DNA of 6,733 nt. It comes from Clostridium sp. GTDB lineage: Bacteria; Bacillota; Clostridia; Clostridiales; Clostridiaceae. The stretch is from assembly GCA_012511315.1 (NCBI GenBank), contig JAAZGI010000431.1:1-6733 (forward strand), given 5' to 3'. The notes beneath the pieces were generated by a model. The model made no database searches and was not told the origin of the DNA. It saw only the letters and a list, made by a program, of their open reading frames with translations. Numbering within the stretch: the first letter of the stretch is position 1; each line of letters begins with the position of its first letter. Of this stretch, positions 1-5,761 are shown in pieces. The translations under genes were made by a program, and so were the position numbers.

Positions 1-637
1 CTTTGCCGATCATGCCAAAGGTTTCATCTGTGGAAGGAACGACGAGACATATATAATCTTTACCTGGTAGAACTGACAGCAAATCATCAAAGGTTGCCAT
101 ACCATCAAAGTTTTTCGGAAGTTCTTTGCTTTCACTAAAGCGCACACCATAAACCTTCATATCAAAGGCTTTTGCCTTGCGCGCAATTTCTTTCCCAATT
201 TGACCCGCACCAATGATGAATAATTCTTTACCTGTTAACTCATCAATATAATAGCTATCCCAGCTACTCTGGGCTTTATTAGCCATGGCTTGAATTAGAT
301 TCCTTGAAAACATAATCATGCCACCTAACACTTGCTCTGCAATGTTGGTTTTATGGATACCAGAGGTATTAGTAAGCCGTACACCCTTTTCCTTTAACAG
401 TTCGAAGGGATAGTTTTCAACTCCAGCTGAGTAAGAAAAAATCCATTTTAAATTAGGCAACTGGGCAATCACATCTGAATCCACCGTATTGGTACTTATA
501 ATAATTTCAACTTCGTCTTTATGCTCTAACATCTCTTGGTACGATGTTGCGTAAAGAATCGGTTCATCTATCCCTTGCAGCTGCTTTTCAGCTGTTTCTT
601 TTTTAAGCCAACCTTTTCCTGTAACTACTGCAATCAT
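1..637 (-). CDS. D-2-hydroxyacid dehydrogenase, NAD(P)-dependent (3' end cut by window)
   Basis: This is the first 212 residues of a D-isomer-specific 2-hydroxyacid dehydrogenase; the family normally runs to about 310-330 aa, so the C-terminal third lies outside the window. These cytosolic enzymes interconvert 2-oxo acids and D-2-hydroxy acids with NAD(P)H. The catalytic-domain half carries LPNLKWIFSYSAGVENYP (residues 60-77) and LTNTSGIHKTNIAEQVLG (88-105), typical of the GhrA/phosphoglycerate-dehydrogenase-like branch. The Rossmann nucleotide motif GAGQIG is at 143-148. The residue after the second beta strand is Arg (YGVRFS, R166) rather than Asp, which in this family favours NADPH (inference). 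The ATG at 637-635 follows AGGAGG (645-650) by 7 nt. The catalytic Arg/Glu/His lie beyond the edge, so substrate cannot be judged. It is transcribed divergently from the 353-aa membrane protein. Family call is firm; exact substrate is unknown. Confidence 0.9.
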   Translation of the reverse strand, partial: MIAVVTGKGWLKKETAEKQLQGIDEPILYATSYQEMLEHKDEVEIIISTNTVDSDVIAQLPNLKWIFSYSAGVENYPFELLKEKGVRLTNTSGIHKTNIAEQVLGGMIMFSRNLIQAMANKAQSSWDSYYIDELTGKELFIIGAGQIGKEIARKAKAFDMKVYGVRFSESKELPKNFDGMATFDDLLSVLPGKDYICLVVPSTDETFGMIGK

Positions 638-680
638 ATCGATTCCTCCTAAATTGTCGTTTCATTGTTTCTCAACCTTT

Positions 681-711
681 ATAATAGCATTGAAAAATAT
701 ATAAATTGTAA
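681..711 (-). promoter_or_regulatory. Candidate promoter of the 2-hydroxyacid dehydrogenase gene
   Basis: On the minus strand an extended -10 element TGCTATTAT (plus positions 681-689) lies about 44 nt before the dehydrogenase ATG. TTACAA (706-711) is a possible -35 with a long 19-nt spacer. The extended TG makes the -10 more believable than the -35. This is the only well-placed candidate I see for this gene; the call is by eye. Confidence 0.5.
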
Positions 712-886
712 CTAAACCTCTTTTGGCCTTTAGAGCCTTAATTAAGACTTTTGCTAATGTATTATCAGCTATTTCTCTTTCCTCTTAAGCTTATACATCC
801 AAAGATTTTTAACATTCTTCCTTGTTTTCATACTTTCTTAATAAATAACCGATAAACTACTTATAATCAAGCTATTATTAAATCAT

Positions 887-927
887 GATTGGGCGGTTTT
901 TTCACTTTATTTCATCTTTGCCCAGTC
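887..927. repeat. 8-bp inverted repeat upstream of the membrane-protein gene
   Basis: GATTGGGC (887-894) pairs with GCCCAGTC (920-927), with one G-T pair and a 25-nt loop. It overlaps the palindrome AATCATGATT (881-890) at its left edge and ends 52 nt before the chosen ATG. It could be an operator or a hairpin in the 5' leader. The right arm is not followed by a T run, so it does not look like an intrinsic terminator. Confidence 0.35.
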
Positions 928-967
928 TTGGAATTCATAAAAAGTGGTCCATTGGATCTACTGCAAA

Positions 968-973
968 AGGGAG
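968..973 (+). promoter_or_regulatory. Ribosome binding site that sets the start of the membrane protein
   Basis: AGGGAG stands 6 nt before the ATG at 980. The in-frame GTG at 944 would add 12 residues (VHWIYCKRENT plus the initiator) but has no purine-rich site in front of it, so the ATG is preferred. Confidence 0.75.
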
Positions 974-979
974 AACACC

Positions 980-2041
980 ATGTATCAACAAATACAAAAA
1001 GAACTCATTCATAAAGGTTTTTTTGAAACCAACGGTATCCTGACAAAATTTGTAGGCACCAGACTTTATCAGGTCATCGAAGATCAGGGTGAAATACGGA
1101 TTGAAACAAGCTTTCGTGGCGATACCAAAGCTAAAAACCAACTCCTTGATTATATTCAAGAGTTAGCTCCCCGTTACTCATTAACGCAAGCTAAAATACG
1201 CAACCAAAAGCTTCGTGTCGACCTAACAGAACCTGGTAACAATGCTCTTTTAGAGGCGACGCGGATTGACTTTTTAACTCAAAGTCTTGAATCAGGCATT
1301 GCTCGCTTTGAAACGATTGAGCCAAGCTCAACCTCTGCCTCAGTAGCCAAAGCATCCCCTGATCACTTTGACGATCACCTGTCAAACCATGACAAAAATT
1401 ATGCCGATGACTTTGGTCATTACCATTCAGCGCTTGATCAAGAAATGGATTATTATGAAATCAAGGATGATTTCACAGAAGACTTTGAAGCTGATGAACG
1501 GGTCAGCCTGCGGCAAGAACCCTTTTCTTCCCATCCCTCCCACCACAAATATGTTCCACCGGAGGAAAACCCTAACCACGATGCTCCCCTTGATGGGGTT
1601 GTCACTGGTCTCATTGATCGAAGCTTCTCCCTGTTGGGTTTTTTCGGTGCTGTTCTTGGTGCAACCTTGGGAGCAATCCTTATGAGTGGCATCCATGTAT
1701 TAGGCGCTCCAGTTCAACTGGTTGCCTTTCTCATTCCTTTTCTCATCATTGGTATTTACCGGGTTATGGCAGGTAACCAAATGTCCATCGGCTTGGCTAT
1801 TGTTTTAGTTTTAGGCTCTTTGTTCATGGGTAGCGTTCTTATTTCAGCTATTGAACTCTTGCAACAGACTGATATGGGACTACGCTCGGCTCTTTTAGAG
1901 GGTCTTGCCACTCACTACAATAACGAGAAATATTTTGTAACGTCTGTTTGGATCCGCTTAGGTTTATCCGCTGTGGCCGCATCCATTCCAACCATGCTTC
2001 TACTAACTGGGGGAAAACGTAAAATTCAATACAGTAAATAA
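980..2041 (+). CDS. Uncharacterised membrane protein with acidic His-rich linker (353 aa)
   Basis: I do not recognise this protein. Residues 1 to about 112 look like a compact mixed alpha/beta soluble domain with alternating charged and hydrophobic residues. Residues 127-205 form a low-complexity, probably disordered linker rich in Asp, Glu and His: 17 acidic residues and five His between 128 and 173, then a second His group (SHPSHHK, 184-190). The C-terminal third is strongly hydrophobic with about four membrane segments, near 217-240, 244-264, 267-292 and 323-343, ending in a basic tail (GGKRKIQYSK). There is no signal peptide, so the N-terminal domain and linker are probably cytoplasmic (inference from the lack of a signal and the basic C-terminus). 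The gene stands alone between its leader and a terminator, so neighbours do not reveal its role. Coding is supported by length, a ribosome binding site and coherent domain composition. Confidence 0.8.
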   Translation: MYQQIQKELIHKGFFETNGILTKFVGTRLYQVIEDQGEIRIETSFRGDTKAKNQLLDYIQELAPRYSLTQAKIRNQKLRVDLTEPGNNALLEATRIDFLTQSLESGIARFETIEPSSTSASVAKASPDHFDDHLSNHDKNYADDFGHYHSALDQEMDYYEIKDDFTEDFEADERVSLRQEPFSSHPSHHKYVPPEENPNHDAPLDGVVTGLIDRSFSLLGFFGAVLGATLGAILMSGIHVLGAPVQLVAFLIPFLIIGIYRVMAGNQMSIGLAIVLVLGSLFMGSVLISAIELLQQTDMGLRSALLEGLATHYNNEKYFVTSVWIRLGLSAVAASIPTMLLLTGGKRKIQYSK

Positions 2042-2076
2042 ACCACTAAAATGAAAACGAACAAAATACCATACTC

Positions 2077-2114
2077 AAAAAGATTCTCACCTTTCTTAGC
2101 GAGAATCTTTTTTT
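2077..2114 (+). terminator. Intrinsic terminator after the membrane-protein gene
   Basis: AAAAAGATTCTC (2077-2088) pairs perfectly with GAGAATCTTTTT (2101-2112) around a 12-nt loop, and the T run continues to 2114. The core without the A/T flanks is 8 bp. It begins 36 nt after the stop codon and insulates pckA from read-through. The A run on the left could let it act on the other strand too, but no minus-strand gene needs it. Confidence 0.88.
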
Positions 2115-2117
2115 AAT

Positions 2118-2126
2118 TGGTATAAA
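2118..2126 (+). promoter_or_regulatory. Candidate upstream promoter of pckA (extended -10)
   Basis: TGGTATAAA fits an extended -10 element (TGn plus TATAAA). No good -35 lies 16-18 nt upstream, where the terminator stem sits, so it would depend on the TG extension. Initiation here would give a leader of roughly 120 nt that begins in the TTGCA/TGCAA repeat. It is an alternative to, or additional to, the candidate at 2191-2219. Confidence 0.35.
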
Positions 2127-2151
2127 TTGCATTTTGTGCAAGGAAATTTCC
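2127..2151. repeat. Adjacent inverted repeats upstream of pckA, possible operator
   Basis: TTGCA (2127-2131) and TGCAA (2137-2141) form a 5-bp inverted repeat with a 5-nt spacer. Directly adjoining is a perfect 10-bp palindrome GGAAATTTCC (2142-2151). An outer pair, TTGGT (2117-2121) and ACCAA (2152-2156), brackets both. Such packing just downstream of a possible extended -10 suits a repressor site, but AT-rich sequence yields short palindromes by chance and I cannot match it to a known regulator motif. Confidence 0.4.
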
Positions 2152-2190
2152 ACCAACCCTAAACCATGATATTTCCTCCATTTTTGCCCA

Positions 2191-2219
2191 TTGTAATTTT
2201 AGTTTCACTGTATTTTAAT
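2191..2219 (+). promoter_or_regulatory. Candidate proximal promoter of pckA
   Basis: TTGTAA (2191-2196) and TTTAAT (2214-2219) are separated by 17 nt, giving a start point near 2226 and a leader of about 27 nt before the TTG start. Each hexamer matches the sigma-A consensus at only about four of six positions, so the call is tentative. Confidence 0.4.
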
Positions 2220-2239
2220 GGTCTTAACAACTCAACTGT

Positions 2240-2245
2240 AGGAGG
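2240..2245 (+). promoter_or_regulatory. Ribosome binding site fixing the TTG start of pckA
   Basis: A perfect AGGAGG lies 7 nt before TTG at 2253. The only in-frame ATG upstream (2166) lacks any such site and would add 29 mainly hydrophobic residues unlike the family N-terminus. The site therefore decides in favour of TTG. Confidence 0.88.
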
Positions 2246-2252
2246 TTCTGAA

Positions 2253-3806
2253 TTGGAGCATCTCTTTGGAATTAAAAAGGAAAATTTAATTGAAAATCAA
2301 AGTGTCGCACAACTAATTACTGAAGCTGTCCGGAGCGGTTCAGGCACACTAGCCGATAACGGCTGCCTGGTCATTCGCACTGGCAAGTATACCGGCCGTT
2401 CCCCTAAAGACCGTTTCATCGTCATGGATGAAACAACTAAAGATACCGTGGAATGGGATAACAGCAACCTGGGTATCGAGCAAAATGTTTATGAAAATTT
2501 AAAGCAGAAAGTTATGGATCATATTGCTGACCGCAAGATGTATCTTGTGAAAGGACGAGCTGGAGCCGATCCAAATCACACCCTAAAACTTAATGTCCTG
2601 TGTGAAAACCCGGCGCAAGCTGTTTTTGCCAGCCAGATTTTTATTAAAGACAATCAACGTACTGGATATGATGCCGACTTTACCGTGATCGCTGTTCCTT
2701 CTTTACTGGCCAAGGGAGCAGAAGATGGCGTGAACTCTGAAGCCTTTATTATTCTTAATTTTACCGAACGCCTCATTTTAATTGGCGGCTCGCTTTATTC
2801 CGGTGAAATCAAAAAATCAATCTTTACTGTCATGAATTACCTCCTGCCGGAGAAAGACATCCTTCCGATGCACTGTTCCGCCAACATGTCGGATGATGGC
2901 CGCACGGCGCTTTTCTTTGGTCTTTCTGGTACAGGAAAAACAACCTTATCAGCCGATGAGAATCGCCAGTTAATTGGGGATGATGAGCATGGTTGGACCG
3001 ATGAAGGAATCTTTAACTTTGAAGGTGGCTGCTATGCAAAAGCTATCAATCTAGATCCTGTAAAAGAAAAAGAAATCTATGGTGCTTTAAAATTCGGTTC
3101 TGTTTTAGAAAACGTAGTTTTAGATGACCAAAGTAAACCAGACTATGAAGATGACAGCCTAACAGAAAACACACGGGGTACCTATCCCATCGAATATATT
3201 TCCAATGCCAAGCTCGATGGCCAAGGTGGTATTCCTGATACCATTGTCTTTTTAACCGCCGATGCCTTTGGCGTCTTGCCACCCATCTCTAAATTGACGC
3301 CTGAAGGCGCTATGTACCACTTTATGAGCGGTTATACATCTAAGCTAGCCGGAACCGAACGAGGCATCACAGAGCCACAGACGACATTCTCCGCCCTATT
3401 TGGCGAACCATTCATGGCTCGGCCCATCGTTGAATATGCAAGACTTCTTGGTGAGAAAATTGAGCGTCACAATACGGATGTTTATCTCATTAACACAGGA
3501 TGGACCGGCGGTCGGTATGGCGTTGGTAAACGGATGGATTTACCAAAGACTCGTCTCATGGTTCAAGCAGCTATTAATGGCGACCTAAAAAATGCAAGCT
3601 ATCGCCATGATAGGATTTTTAACCTAGATGTACCCGTCCACATTGAAGGCATCCCAGATGAATTACTAGATCCAAAATCCCAGTGGGCAGATAAAGAGGC
3701 TTACGAAAAAACAGCCCGCGAATTAGCCAATGGCTTTATCAAGAACTTTAACCGTTTCCCTAATACGGGAGAAGATATCGTTAAAGCGGGACCAAGCCAA
3801 GGTTAA
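2253..3806 (+). CDS. pckA: Phosphoenolpyruvate carboxykinase (ATP)
   Basis: This cytosolic enzyme converts oxaloacetate and ATP to PEP, ADP and CO2. It is the first committed step of gluconeogenesis from C4 acids and can run in reverse as a CO2-fixing step in fermenters. Starting at TTG it is 517 aa, near the usual 520-540. Family motifs in order are: TGRSPKDRF (46-54, substrate Arg R49), YSGEIKK (182-188, metal-site Lys K188), MHCSAN with metal ligand H207, the P-loop GLSGTGKTT (223-231, K229), GDDEHGW (242-248, metal ligand D244), ENTRGTYPIEY (305-315, R308) and the nucleotide-side segment NTGWTGGRYGVGKR (414-427). Residue roles are assigned by analogy with the E. coli enzyme. No key residue is missing and the reading frame is intact. 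It is monocistronic, with a terminator upstream and a hairpin downstream. Regulation probably acts through the inverted repeats near 2117-2156, though no regulator gene is visible. Confidence 0.97.
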   Translation: MEHLFGIKKENLIENQSVAQLITEAVRSGSGTLADNGCLVIRTGKYTGRSPKDRFIVMDETTKDTVEWDNSNLGIEQNVYENLKQKVMDHIADRKMYLVKGRAGADPNHTLKLNVLCENPAQAVFASQIFIKDNQRTGYDADFTVIAVPSLLAKGAEDGVNSEAFIILNFTERLILIGGSLYSGEIKKSIFTVMNYLLPEKDILPMHCSANMSDDGRTALFFGLSGTGKTTLSADENRQLIGDDEHGWTDEGIFNFEGGCYAKAINLDPVKEKEIYGALKFGSVLENVVLDDQSKPDYEDDSLTENTRGTYPIEYISNAKLDGQGGIPDTIVFLTADAFGVLPPISKLTPEGAMYHFMSGYTSKLAGTERGITEPQTTFSALFGEPFMARPIVEYARLLGEKIERHNTDVYLINTGWTGGRYGVGKRMDLPKTRLMVQAAINGDLKNASYRHDRIFNLDVPVHIEGIPDELLDPKSQWADKEAYEKTARELANGFIKNFNRFPNTGEDIVKAGPSQG

Positions 3807-3903
3807 TTTATACCTCTAAACTGCTAGAGCCTAGCTTACTACCGAAAAGGCGCTGGCAAACCTAGTGAAAATTAAGACCATAAATTAAAATCATAAAATA
3901 AAC

Positions 3904-3946
3904 AAAGAGCTTTGAATTGGTTTCTGAAACCCATTCAAAGCTCTTT
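3904..3946. terminator. Long hairpin between convergent genes, probable bidirectional terminator
   Basis: AAAGAGCTTTGAAT (3904-3917) pairs perfectly with ATTCAAAGCTCTTT (3933-3946). Inside, GGTTT (3919-3923) pairs with AAACC (3927-3931) across a CTG loop, leaving one T-C mismatch in a 20-pair stem. It lies about 97 nt after the pckA stop and about 97 nt past the stop of the opposing metallopeptidase gene. The T tract is short on the plus strand (CTCTTT then AATG), and on the minus strand the stem is followed by GTTTATTTTATG. Position and symmetry favour termination in both directions. Confidence 0.82.
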
Positions 3947-4043
3947 AATGACTAAATTTTTAAATTTTATGCCTCCGGTATTTTACTCTTCGATATTATT
4001 CATCTTTTATGTTTTTACTCTTTGAATTTTACCCTGGTATTAA

Positions 4044-4436
4044 TCATTGCTTACTTCGGCGGATGGTATCGCGATATCGCTGCATCTGAAGATGGTCTTC
4101 AAACTCTAGGCCAAACTCCCCTCCTTGATTTTCCAAGTGATGAAGCAATTCATGATGTAAGGTTTCTTGAAGTTTTACTTTCATCCCGTCTTCATCTAAA
4201 TGACCAAACACCTTGAGAAAGGATCCATAAAAAATAATAATTTGTCGACCCATTCGATTTTTAGTATAAAGTCCCAAGGTATACAAGGGGAAGTTCGGCT
4301 TACTTTCAGGGCTCATCCGAACTTCTTCAGAAACCAGAACACCTAAGTTAAGATTTTGAAACACTTGGTCTGGCAATTCATCTGCTATTTCTGTTAATAG
4401 TTCCGTCGCCCGATCAATATCCACTTTGTATTCCAC
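4044..4436 (-). CDS. Zincin-like metallopeptidase family protein (130 aa)
   Basis: This is a small cytoplasmic protein of the zincin-like metallopeptidase family (the PF06262-type 'metallopeptidase family protein'), whose substrates are not known. The zinc motif HExxH appears as H95-E96-L-L-H99 within LHHELLHHLE (93-102), and a downstream acidic stretch (GEFGLEFEDHLQ) is typical of the Bacillota branch. Further family features are LYTLGLYTKN (51-60) and the hydrophobic strand QIIIFYGSF (65-73) ahead of the helix with the motif. There is no signal peptide or membrane segment. Length is normal. The start is GTG at 4436, in frame and 6 nt after a GGGAGGAG site. It lies 184 nt downstream of the DUF362 gene on the same strand and converges on pckA. 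Proteolytic activity is not proven for this family. Confidence 0.87.
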   Translation of the reverse strand: MEYKVDIDRATELLTEIADELPDQVFQNLNLGVLVSEEVRMSPESKPNFPLYTLGLYTKNRMGRQIIIFYGSFLKVFGHLDEDGMKVKLQETLHHELLHHLENQGGEFGLEFEDHLQMQRYRDTIRRSKQ

Positions 4437-4442
4437 AGCCTA

Positions 4443-4450
4443 CTCCTCCC
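4443..4450 (-). promoter_or_regulatory. Ribosome binding site fixing the GTG start of the metallopeptidase
   Basis: Read on the minus strand, GGGAGGAG ends 6 nt before GTG at 4436-4434. No in-frame ATG lies nearby upstream, and the next residues (EYKVDIDRATELL) match the start expected for the family, so GTG is the chosen initiator. Confidence 0.8.
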
Positions 4451-4467
4451 TTCCTTTTGTTTTTACA

Positions 4468-4480
4468 CTAATGCAATTAG
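4468..4480. repeat. Short inverted repeat CTAAT-GCA-ATTAG before the metallopeptidase gene
   Basis: Arms CTAAT (4468-4472) and ATTAG (4476-4480) flank a 3-nt centre, about 32 nt upstream of the GTG start. It could be an operator for the metallopeptidase. It is short and AT-rich, so chance is a fair explanation. I could not identify a matching -10/-35 pair around it. Confidence 0.25.
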
Positions 4481-4620
4481 CAGAGCTCACATCAAACGAC
4501 CCTACTCGGCTAACTCAAGAACTCCTGTTTATTTTTTTGCTAAATGCCATTTATTTTTATGGTATTGGATTTTCAATTGGATTTTTTATTTCTTTGCCCC
4601 TTTTGATTTTTAATGCAATG

Positions 4621-5646
4621 TTATCTTTTTAGTTCAATCAAGGTATAATTCTGACTACCTAAACCGAGTTTTTCAGCATGGACGAGAGTTTCACGTCCCT
4701 TGTCAAACATGGGTTGTTTTTCCTTGGCTTGAAGCATATCAATGCAGGCTGTATCGATGGCAACTGGGTCTGTGGAGCAAAATACACCTAAATTTCCAGC
4801 CACCGGTTCCATGGGTCCACCAAAGCAATCGCAGAGTTCAGTAATATTTAGGGCATAGGAAATGTAAATATTGTCTTTGTCCTTACCGGCCCCATAGGCA
4901 TACTCAGCTACGCGAAGAGTAAAATCTTCTGCGCCCCAGTCGGTACGAATGGCTCCCACTGGACAGGCTGCAACACAAGCAGCGCAGCCCACACATCGAT
5001 CGTGATCAATAAAGGCCTTATCTTCAAGTTCAATGGCGTCGTAGTCACAGGCGGCTACACAGGCGCCACAGGAAATACACTCTTCCTGCTCAACCACAGG
5101 GTTCACTGTAGCATGCTGAGCCATCTTACCAGATCGTGATGCAAATCCCATTGCCAGCTGCTTTAAAGCACCACCAAACCCAGCGGTGGCATGTCCCTTA
5201 AAGTGCGCCATCACAACAAACTGGTCATAGGGGGCAAAACCTTTGCCCAGTTTTACCGACTCAAACACATCGCCATCAATGGGTACCTCCATAACCTCTT
5301 CGCCATGGTCGCCATCTGCAATTAGGATGGGCAAATCGGTGAAGCCATGCTCACGGGCCAAAGCAATGTGAGAATCTCGAGTGGTCCGTGACCCACGGTA
5401 CAAGACATTGGTTTCTATATAGCTGGGTGCAACACCAAGCTCTTGGAGGCGATTAATCACCCCTTTATAGCAACTTGGGTCAAGGAACGTGGTGTTCCCT
5501 TTTTCTCCAAAATGAACTTTAATAGGAATCTCTCGGGCTAGCTCCATTTCTTCTCTGGCTAGTACTTCGTTAAATAGTTCCAAAGCAATGTCTGATAATT
5601 CCTCTTTGTCATAGTCTGTAATTGGTATAAAATAAACCTTACTCAT
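4621..5646 (-). CDS. DUF362 protein with inserted 2[4Fe-4S] ferredoxin domain (341 aa)
   Basis: The outer parts match the DUF362 family: IPIKVHFGEKGNTTFLDP (40-57), ETNVLYRGSRTTR (78-90), HFKGHATAGFGGALKQLAMG (148-167) and, after the insert, NLGVFCSTDPVAIDTACID (285-303). Between them is a bacterial-type ferredoxin domain. Cluster one uses C190, C193, C196 and C200; cluster two uses C218, C221, C224 and C228. C228 is followed by the usual Pro, but C200 is followed by Asp (CDYDAI). No signal or membrane segment is present, so it should be cytoplasmic. DUF362 proteins have no agreed reaction; a role in electron transfer or in Fe-S-linked metabolism is inferred from the clusters. The ATG at 5646 follows AAGGGG by 8 nt. 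The open frame continues to 5688 but would add 14 residues unlike the family. I see no strong terminator after it. Confidence 0.92.
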   Translation of the reverse strand: MSKVYFIPITDYDKEELSDIALELFNEVLAREEMELAREIPIKVHFGEKGNTTFLDPSCYKGVINRLQELGVAPSYIETNVLYRGSRTTRDSHIALAREHGFTDLPILIADGDHGEEVMEVPIDGDVFESVKLGKGFAPYDQFVVMAHFKGHATAGFGGALKQLAMGFASRSGKMAQHATVNPVVEQEECISCGACVAACDYDAIELEDKAFIDHDRCVGCAACVAACPVGAIRTDWGAEDFTLRVAEYAYGAGKDKDNIYISYALNITELCDCFGGPMEPVAGNLGVFCSTDPVAIDTACIDMLQAKEKQPMFDKGRETLVHAEKLGLGSQNYTLIELKR

Positions 5647-5654
5647 CTTTCCAT

Positions 5655-5660
5655 CCCCTT
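5655..5660 (-). promoter_or_regulatory. Ribosome binding site for the DUF362 gene
   Basis: On the minus strand AAGGGG lies 8 nt before ATG at 5646-5644. It supports this start over the upstream in-frame ATG at 5688, which overlaps the likely -10 element and so would fall at or before the transcript start. Confidence 0.65.
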
Positions 5661-5687
5661 TTCTCCCCAGTGTTGATGCTGTTTCCA

Positions 5688-5717
5688 ATTATATTGTGTT
5701 TTATATTATTCTATAAA
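5688..5717 (-). promoter_or_regulatory. Candidate promoter of the DUF362 gene
   Basis: The minus strand carries a perfect -10 TATAAT (plus positions 5688-5693). The -35 is poor: TTTATA (5712-5717) at 18 nt is the best I see. The predicted start near 5681 gives a leader of about 35 nt. The surrounding DNA is very AT-rich, which may help strength or may simply create the match. Confidence 0.5.
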
Positions 5718-5728
5718 TTATGATATAT

Positions 5729-5752
5729 CTAGATTATTTAATCTTAATCTAG
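5729..5752. repeat. Perfect 8-bp inverted repeat between the HAD and DUF362 genes
   Basis: CTAGATTA (5729-5736) and TAATCTAG (5745-5752) are perfect inverted arms around an 8-nt spacer. The element sits 10 nt past the HAD stop codon and just upstream of the DUF362 promoter candidate. It could be a weak terminator of the HAD transcript or an operator. No T run follows on the minus strand (ATATATCATAA), so an operator or a plain mRNA-end hairpin is as likely. Confidence 0.45.
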
Positions 5753-5761
5753 TCTCTCCCT

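Larger units (their letters stand above)
638..979. other. Divergent intergenic region, no gene seen
   Basis: This AT-rich stretch of 342 nt separates the minus-strand dehydrogenase from the plus-strand membrane protein. It holds the dehydrogenase ribosome binding site and promoter candidate on the left, and on the right a perfect 10-bp palindrome AATCATGATT (881-890) plus a longer inverted repeat (887-927). The 720-850 portion is pyrimidine-rich on the plus strand, and I find no convincing coding frame, RNA gene or terminator in it. A plus-strand TATAAT at 862-867 has no acceptable -35 at 16-19 nt, so the promoter of the membrane-protein gene is not settled. Confidence 0.6.

Noticed and set aside
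935..1159. Minus-strand 74-aa open frame opposite the start of the membrane-protein gene
   Set aside because: It is antisense to a better-supported start, has no recognisable domain and no good ribosome binding site.
1368..1696. Overlapping open frames on both strands inside the membrane-protein gene
   Set aside because: They lie within a well-supported gene, have low-complexity or Ser/Thr/Lys-biased products and no ribosome binding sites; they are shadows of its biased linker.
3823..3835. GCTAG-AGC-CTAGC mini-hairpin after pckA
   Set aside because: A 5-bp stem with no T run is too weak for a terminator, and a far stronger hairpin lies about 70 nt downstream.
4426..4632. Plus-strand open frame for a 68-aa hydrophobic peptide
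   Set aside because: It begins at TTG without a ribosome binding site, its first ATG (4471) also lacks one, it overlaps the start of one opposing gene and the end of another, and its hydrophobicity follows from T-rich sequence.
5647..5688. Upstream ATG giving a 14-residue longer DUF362 protein
   Set aside because: The extension does not resemble the family N-terminus, and the ATG coincides with the likely -10 element.
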